Positions 60,479 to 64,000 of a stretch of DNA of 64,000 nt are shown in pieces. Source of the stretch: CAYJBH01 sp964368625 (GTDB lineage Bacteria > Bacillota > Clostridia > Oscillospirales > Ruminococcaceae); assembly GCA_964368625.1 (NCBI GenBank), contig CAYJBH010000002.1, forward strand, positions 62,001 to 126,000. Reading direction: 5' to 3'. A program made the position numbers and the translations under genes. Under the pieces are notes generated by a model. That model searched no databases. It was not told the origin of the DNA and worked only from the letters and a program-made list of their open reading frames with translations. Numbering within the stretch: the stretch's first letter is position 1; each line of letters begins with the position of its first letter.

Positions 60479-61330
60479 ATGAGTGATATTTTTAACCAAG
60501 CCACCTCTATGAATATGACCAGTAGTGGTGCACCAACCAAAACCTTGATCACTAAAGATACTATTTTAGTGGGCACAATTGCTGCCGACTCATCAATTAT
60601 AATTGATGGCGGTGTTAAGGGTGATGTTTACAGCAAAAATTCAATTGAACTTACCGGTAAGGTTGACGGTAATATAAAAGCAAACGATGCTACATTTTCA
60701 AATGGTGCAGTTAAGGGCGATATTACAACTGAAGGTAATATATTGGTTGCCGGTGATTCTGTTATTGTTGGTAATCTTTTTGCATCATCTCTTGAATTTA
60801 ATGGTAAAATAAAAGGAAATGTTCGCATAAACGGTCATGCTATCATTCGTGAAAAAGCAATTATCCACGGAAATCTTTCTGCCTGCAACTTTACTGTTGA
60901 TGATGGCGCAAAGATAATTGGTTTTGTTGAAATTTTAAGGCCGGTTGAGGTAAGCGGACAGCCTACAGAAAAGATTGATGAAATCGTTGATTTTAACGAC
61001 ATTGAAATACCGGAAGATGCCGGAACTCCTGACAACAGTGCTTCAGCAGCTTCTGAGGTACCATCCGGTACGCCTCTTTTAACAACAGTTCCTACACCTG
61101 TTGAAGAGTCAGCTCCTGCTATCGTAGAGGCTCCTGTTCCGGAGGTTGCCGAAGTGGTTGAAGAAACTGTTGAAGTAGCTGATGAGATTCCGGAAGAGGT
61201 TGAGGAAACATCTTCTGAAGAAGCAGAAGACTCTGATGGCAGCGACAGCTTCGTTGACGAAAAACAAAAGATGTTACAGGATCTTCGCACACGTATGGAA
61301 AAGGCCAAGAAGAGTGGCCAATCACTGTAA
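60479..61330 (+). CDS. Bactofilin with long acidic C-terminal tail
   Basis: A 283-residue protein. The beta-helix core (about 22-165) shows regular repeats: TILVGTIAADSSIIIDGGVKG, GNIKANDATFSNGAVKGD, GNLFASSLEFNGKIKGNV and IREKAIIHGNLSACNF. The last 110 residues form a disordered tail rich in Glu, Pro, Val and Ala (PEVAEVVEETVEVADEIPEE-type), ending with a short basic patch RMEKAKKSGQ. The tail is absent from the shorter bactofilin at 29564-30007. CAGGGAG precedes ATG 60479. It is divergent from the FkbH-ACP operon and may scaffold wall or envelope enzymes (inference). Confidence 0.9.
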   Translation: MSDIFNQATSMNMTSSGAPTKTLITKDTILVGTIAADSSIIIDGGVKGDVYSKNSIELTGKVDGNIKANDATFSNGAVKGDITTEGNILVAGDSVIVGNLFASSLEFNGKIKGNVRINGHAIIREKAIIHGNLSACNFTVDDGAKIIGFVEILRPVEVSGQPTEKIDEIVDFNDIEIPEDAGTPDNSASAASEVPSGTPLLTTVPTPVEESAPAIVEAPVPEVAEVVEETVEVADEIPEEVEETSSEEAEDSDGSDSFVDEKQKMLQDLRTRMEKAKKSGQSL

Positions 61331-61348
61331 TATAACAAGAAATATATT

Positions 61349-61384
61349 ACTAAGGACATCATACAAATGTATGATGTCCTTAGT
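61349..61384 (+). other. Perfect 16-bp hairpin between bactofilin and rnhA genes
   Basis: ACTAAGGACATCATAC (61349-61364), loop AAAT and the exact complement (61369-61384). Unlike a standard rho-independent terminator it is followed by GTAAAAAG on the plus strand and ATATATT on the minus strand, so no T-run. It lies 32 bp before the rnhA start and could affect its translation or protect the bactofilin mRNA end. Confidence 0.85.
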
Positions 61385-61415
61385 GTAAAAAGCATATGCT
61401 GAAAGGATTTATCGC

Positions 61416-61859
61416 TTGAAAAAAACAGTTACAATTTATACCGACGGAGCCTGTAGCGGCAATCCCGGTGCCGGTGGTTACGCTGGAATTATAAAATATA
61501 ACGAACACGAAAAGGTTGTTGTAGGAGGTGACGCTGACACCACCAACAATCGCATGGAAATGCTTGCTGTTATCACATCGTTAGAGTCATTAACCGAACC
61601 TTGTAATGTTGAGCTATATAGCGATTCTAAATATATCCTTGATGCTTTAGGAAAGGGGTGGGCAAAAAACTGGCAAAAAAACAACTGGATAAAGTCAGAC
61701 AAGAAACCTGCTCTTAACAAAGATTTATGGGAAAGGCTTTTAAATCTCACCGAGATACACGAACTCTCGCTACACTGGGTAAAGGGGCATAACGGAAATC
61801 ATTTTAACGAAAGATGTGATAAACTTGCGGTTGAACAAAGTCAGCTCTATAAAAAGTAA
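61416..61859 (+). CDS. rnhA: Ribonuclease HI
   Basis: A 147-residue enzyme that cuts the RNA strand of RNA-DNA hybrids. All four carboxylates are in place: D10 in IYTDGACSGNPG, E48 in NRMEMLA, D70 in LYSDSKYI and D135 in NERCDKLA; H125 lies in WVKGHNGN. The basic handle GWAKNWQKNNWIKSDKK is present as in Escherichia coli RnhA. The start is TTG 61416, 8 nt after AAAGGA; no suitable ATG exists. It is preceded by a stable hairpin and convergent with the ABC transporter genes 7 bp away. Confidence 0.96.
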   Translation: MKKTVTIYTDGACSGNPGAGGYAGIIKYNEHEKVVVGGDADTTNNRMEMLAVITSLESLTEPCNVELYSDSKYILDALGKGWAKNWQKNNWIKSDKKPALNKDLWERLLNLTEIHELSLHWVKGHNGNHFNERCDKLAVEQSQLYKK

Positions 61860-61866
61860 CCGATTC

Positions 61867-62685
61867 TTATATTTTTAAATCGCGTTTATTATAGCCTACG
61901 CATCCCGCAACAAGTGAAAAAATATAAACAACTATGTAGACAGCAAGTGTTATTGCTGTCTTTTCGTTTAGCTCAATAGTATTTTCTACACTAAACATAA
62001 TGAACGGGGAAAGGTAAAGCAATAGCTCCCCATTTTCACCCAAAAGTTGTCCTAGATATCCCGCCATGTAGCTAACCATAACAACCCCGCTTGCTACTGC
62101 ACCTGTACCAAGATTCGCATTTATTCCGGCAATTTTAAAACCTATTGCACCAAAAATCAATGCTGTAAAACTTGATATTTTTCCCGAACTAATTATTGCC
62201 ATAAGATCAAAGGTCTCTCCCCCGCCAAAATATCCACAAACAATTGCAGATATAATTGCACAACTCAGAACTATTCCTACTGCTAGTGTTGCGGTTATAT
62301 ATTTCGAAATATATATCTCGGTTCTACTTACGGCAAGTGAATTTAAAAATTCGATAGATTTCGACTTTTCTTCCTTAATAATCAATCCGGCAGAAAAGGT
62401 TGCCGAGAATATAGAAACTGCAACAAGTATAAGACCAAATATAGTTCCGTAATAGGATGTATAATTTGACATGTCGGACATATCTTCCATGCCTACAAAC
62501 TGTAAAAGTTCTTCCGGCATTACATCAAATTTTGCTGTTGCCATTTCCTGTATTGAAGAAAATAAAGCCATATAAAGCGTCATTACACCTAAAATAGCTA
62601 CACTCCAGCCGATAATTGTTTTTCGGGTTGTTAACAAATTAAATTTGCATAGCCTTAAAACATTCTTTAAATCAATGTTATTCAT
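61867..62685 (-). CDS. ABC-2-type transporter permease
   Basis: A 272-residue membrane protein with about six helices, beginning with a cytoplasmic segment LCKFNLLTTRKTIIGWSVA, an outer loop (about 45-80) and the coupling-like stretch LIIKEEKSKSIEFLNSLAVSR typical of ABC-2 permeases. GGAAGG precedes ATG 62685, immediately after the ATPase gene stop. The pair forms an exporter whose cargo (lipid, peptide or drug) cannot be deduced. Confidence 0.85.
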   Translation of the reverse strand: MNNIDLKNVLRLCKFNLLTTRKTIIGWSVAILGVMTLYMALFSSIQEMATAKFDVMPEELLQFVGMEDMSDMSNYTSYYGTIFGLILVAVSIFSATFSAGLIIKEEKSKSIEFLNSLAVSRTEIYISKYITATLAVGIVLSCAIISAIVCGYFGGGETFDLMAIISSGKISSFTALIFGAIGFKIAGINANLGTGAVASGVVMVSYMAGYLGQLLGENGELLLYLSPFIMFSVENTIELNEKTAITLAVYIVVYIFSLVAGCVGYNKRDLKI

Positions 62686-62686
62686 G

Positions 62687-63511
62687 TTATCCTTCCCTAT
62701 AATATCCGATAAACTCCTCTTCCACCGATTTCGTTCTTATCTCTAGGTGTGAAAGATTTAACCTTGAAAGTTTTAATACCAGTTCATTAATATCTTCTGT
62801 AAGCTCGAAACTTTCACTCTTGCCATCAGCAGTGGTATAACTTACCTGTTGGCTGTGCTTAATCTTAACATCTGACATTTTAAAATAATCAACCAATTCA
62901 CCATCCTTTATAACCGCAACCATGTCACAATACTTTTCAATTTCAGCTAGGTTATGGCTAGATAAAAAAACTGTTTTACCCTGCTTTTTTTCCTTTAATA
63001 ATAGATCAAAAAATTTATTTTGCATCAAAGGGTCAAGCCCATTTGTTGGCTCATCAAATACCAATACCTCGGCGTTCTTCAAGAACCCCTGTATAAGCAA
63101 AACTTTTTTGCGATTACCAAGGCTTAATTCATTAACCTTTTTTGTAAGGTCTAGCTCAAAATATCCTGCAAGATCATCCATCTCCTGAATCGATGTTTTA
63201 GTAAAGCTAATTGCAAATTTTAATAGCTGAGCACAGGTTATATTATCATAAAACGATGCTTCGCTCGGTATATAAGCAACCCTTCGTTTAATTTCTTTTG
63301 ACTGCTTTACGCTGTCCATACCCAAAACAATTATGGTTCCTTCGGTTTGTTGAATCATATTAAACATGCTGCGCAACGTTGTGCTTTTACCTGCACCATT
63401 TTTCCCAACAAATCCAACAATTTCTCCACCAGGAATAGATAAGTTTAAATCCTTAACTGCCATAACGGAACCATAATTCTTAATAAAATCTTTAATCTCA
63501 ATTACAGCCAT
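62687..63511 (-). CDS. ABC transporter ATP-binding protein
   Basis: A 274-residue ATPase partner of the permease behind it. Walker A GKNGAGKST is at 36-44, signature LSLGNRKKVLLIQG in place of the usual LSGGQ, Walker B VLVFDEPTNGLDPL and H-loop in LSSHNLAEIE. The relaxed signature is common in CcmA/DrrA-like exporters. ATG 63511 follows GAGGTG; the frame extends to 63568 but that part lies before the RBS. A promoter is seen just upstream. Confidence 0.93.
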   Translation of the reverse strand: MAVIEIKDFIKNYGSVMAVKDLNLSIPGGEIVGFVGKNGAGKSTTLRSMFNMIQQTEGTIIVLGMDSVKQSKEIKRRVAYIPSEASFYDNITCAQLLKFAISFTKTSIQEMDDLAGYFELDLTKKVNELSLGNRKKVLLIQGFLKNAEVLVFDEPTNGLDPLMQNKFFDLLLKEKKQGKTVFLSSHNLAEIEKYCDMVAVIKDGELVDYFKMSDVKIKHSQQVSYTTADGKSESFELTEDINELVLKLSRLNLSHLEIRTKSVEEEFIGYYREG

Positions 63512-63536
63512 AATCACCTCATTAAATCTTGATGAT

Positions 63537-63565
63537 ATTGTATCACAACAAAACATTAAAGTAAA
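63537..63565 (-). promoter_or_regulatory. Sigma-A-like promoter of the ABC transporter genes
   Basis: On the minus strand TTTACT (63565-63560), 17-bp spacer and TACAAT (63542-63537), ending 25 bp before the ATG at 63511. Confidence 0.5.
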
Positions 63566-63590
63566 CAAATATAAAATAATAAGATTTCTC

Positions 63591-63627
63591 TTTACTTTTG
63601 CGTTTTAACTTGTTATAATGTTATAAT
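63591..63627 (+). promoter_or_regulatory. Promoter region of the uroporphyrinogen-decarboxylase-like gene
   Basis: Two overlapping possibilities: TTTACT (63591-63596) with TATAAT (63614-63619) at 17 bp, or TTGCGT (63598-63603) with TATAAT (63622-63627) at 18 bp. Confidence 0.6.
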
Positions 63628-63664
63628 AAATTACGAGTGTATATTTATCAATTGGAGCTAGCTT

Positions 63665-64000
63665 ATGAATGGTAAAGAACGAATTTCAAGAATACTTAAT
63701 CATGAAAAAGTTGACCGCATTGGATTTTATGAACATTTTTGGAACGACACCTACACTAAATGGCGTGAGGATGGATATATTGGAATAGGCGAAGATTTCG
63801 ACGACCATTTTGGATTTGATATTTCCGGAACATCGCCTTTCAACCTTGTTGCTGATATTAACTTCGAGCCTGTTGTTGTTGCTGAAACCGAAGATACAAT
63901 AACCTACCTTGATGGTAATGGAGCTACATTAAAGAGACATAAACATCACGACACAACCCCCGAGCATATAGATTTTTCGGTTAAGGAAAAAGATGTTTGG
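63665..64000 (+). CDS. Uroporphyrinogen-III decarboxylase-like protein (partial, runs off right edge)
   Basis: Only the first 112 codons are inside the window and the frame is open at the end. The start MNGKERISRILNHEKVDRIG matches the N-terminal pattern of URO-D-superfamily proteins (MxxRERVxxALNHxxPDRxP). In anaerobes, most of these are methyltransferases of corrinoid or O-demethylation systems rather than haem enzymes. GGAG precedes ATG 63665 by 9 nt. Without the C-terminal half, its zinc ligands and neighbours, the substrate cannot be called. It is divergent from the ABC exporter genes. Confidence 0.7.
   Translation, partial: MNGKERISRILNHEKVDRIGFYEHFWNDTYTKWREDGYIGIGEDFDDHFGFDISGTSPFNLVADINFEPVVVAETEDTITYLDGNGATLKRHKHHDTTPEHIDFSVKEKDVW

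Noticed and set aside
1..64000. CRISPR arrays, insertion sequences, prophage, tRNA and rRNA genes
   Set aside because: No spaced direct repeats, transposase or integrase frames, or tRNA/rRNA-like sequences were seen by reading; a formal scan was not possible.

Overview
The window is a gene-dense piece of a chromosome from a low-GC, Gram-positive anaerobe, most likely class Clostridia (Oscillospiraceae/Ruminococcaceae-like; inference from gene content). The evidence is a CIRCE-controlled groESL operon, a Spo0A-type regulator and a BofA-like protein, the SepF/DivIVA division cluster, ComEA/ComEC, RNase M5, a YlbF-family protein, consensus sigma-A promoters, AGGAGG-type ribosome binding sites and frequent TTG starts. 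I see no rRNA, tRNA, CRISPR array, insertion sequence or prophage.

Layout. 1-2181 (minus): a left-truncated threonine dehydrogenase behind a GH29 alpha-L-fucosidase, with an operator-like palindrome on the promoter. 2371-4837 (plus): a DUF4364 protein and a CASTOR/POLLUX-type channel, ended by a bidirectional terminator. 5055-9266 (minus): an Eis-like acetyltransferase and a 968-residue secreted amidase fused to a glycosidase-like barrel. 9475-11565 (plus): groES-groEL with promoter, CIRCE and terminator. 11739-14624 (plus): three overlapping envelope genes of unknown role and an RluA-family pseudouridine synthase. 14601-21824 (minus): alaS, HIT, phosphoribosyltransferase, comEC, holA, rnmV. 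22147-22923: a divergent Spo0A-like regulator. 23052-26730 (plus): an FMN-binding lipoprotein and a DUF4358-MBOAT-DHHW set that looks like extracellular polymer O-acylation. 26818-30007 (plus): secG, rnr, a bofA-like gene and a bactofilin.

From 51309 down to 30069 runs an almost uninterrupted minus-strand series: DUF6514, radC, uvrB, uvrA, miaB, ylbF-like, mutS, mutL, miaA, HlyD-like, yggS, sepF, divIVA, lspA, rluD-like, HAD phosphatase, comEA, ppk. Excision repair, mismatch repair, tRNA A37 modification and cell division are thus packed together, mostly with short overlaps. 51410-54530 (minus) is secD-secF plus a sugar-phosphate isomerase-like gene. 54656-55936 is an aspartate aminotransferase-like gene.

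The most unusual part is 56041-60226 (minus): FkbH-like HAD enzyme, acyl carrier protein, MaoC-like dehydratase, short-chain reductase and GNAT-like acyltransferase, tightly coupled behind a perfect TTGACA-N17-TATAAT promoter and with no ketosynthase. By analogy with FkbH-dehydratase-ketoreductase loading modules of polyketide synthases, it could turn 1,3-bisphosphoglycerate into glyceryl-ACP and then lactyl-ACP, for transfer to an unknown acceptor. The right end holds a second bactofilin, RNase HI, a two-gene ABC exporter and the start of a uroporphyrinogen-decarboxylase-like gene cut by the window edge.
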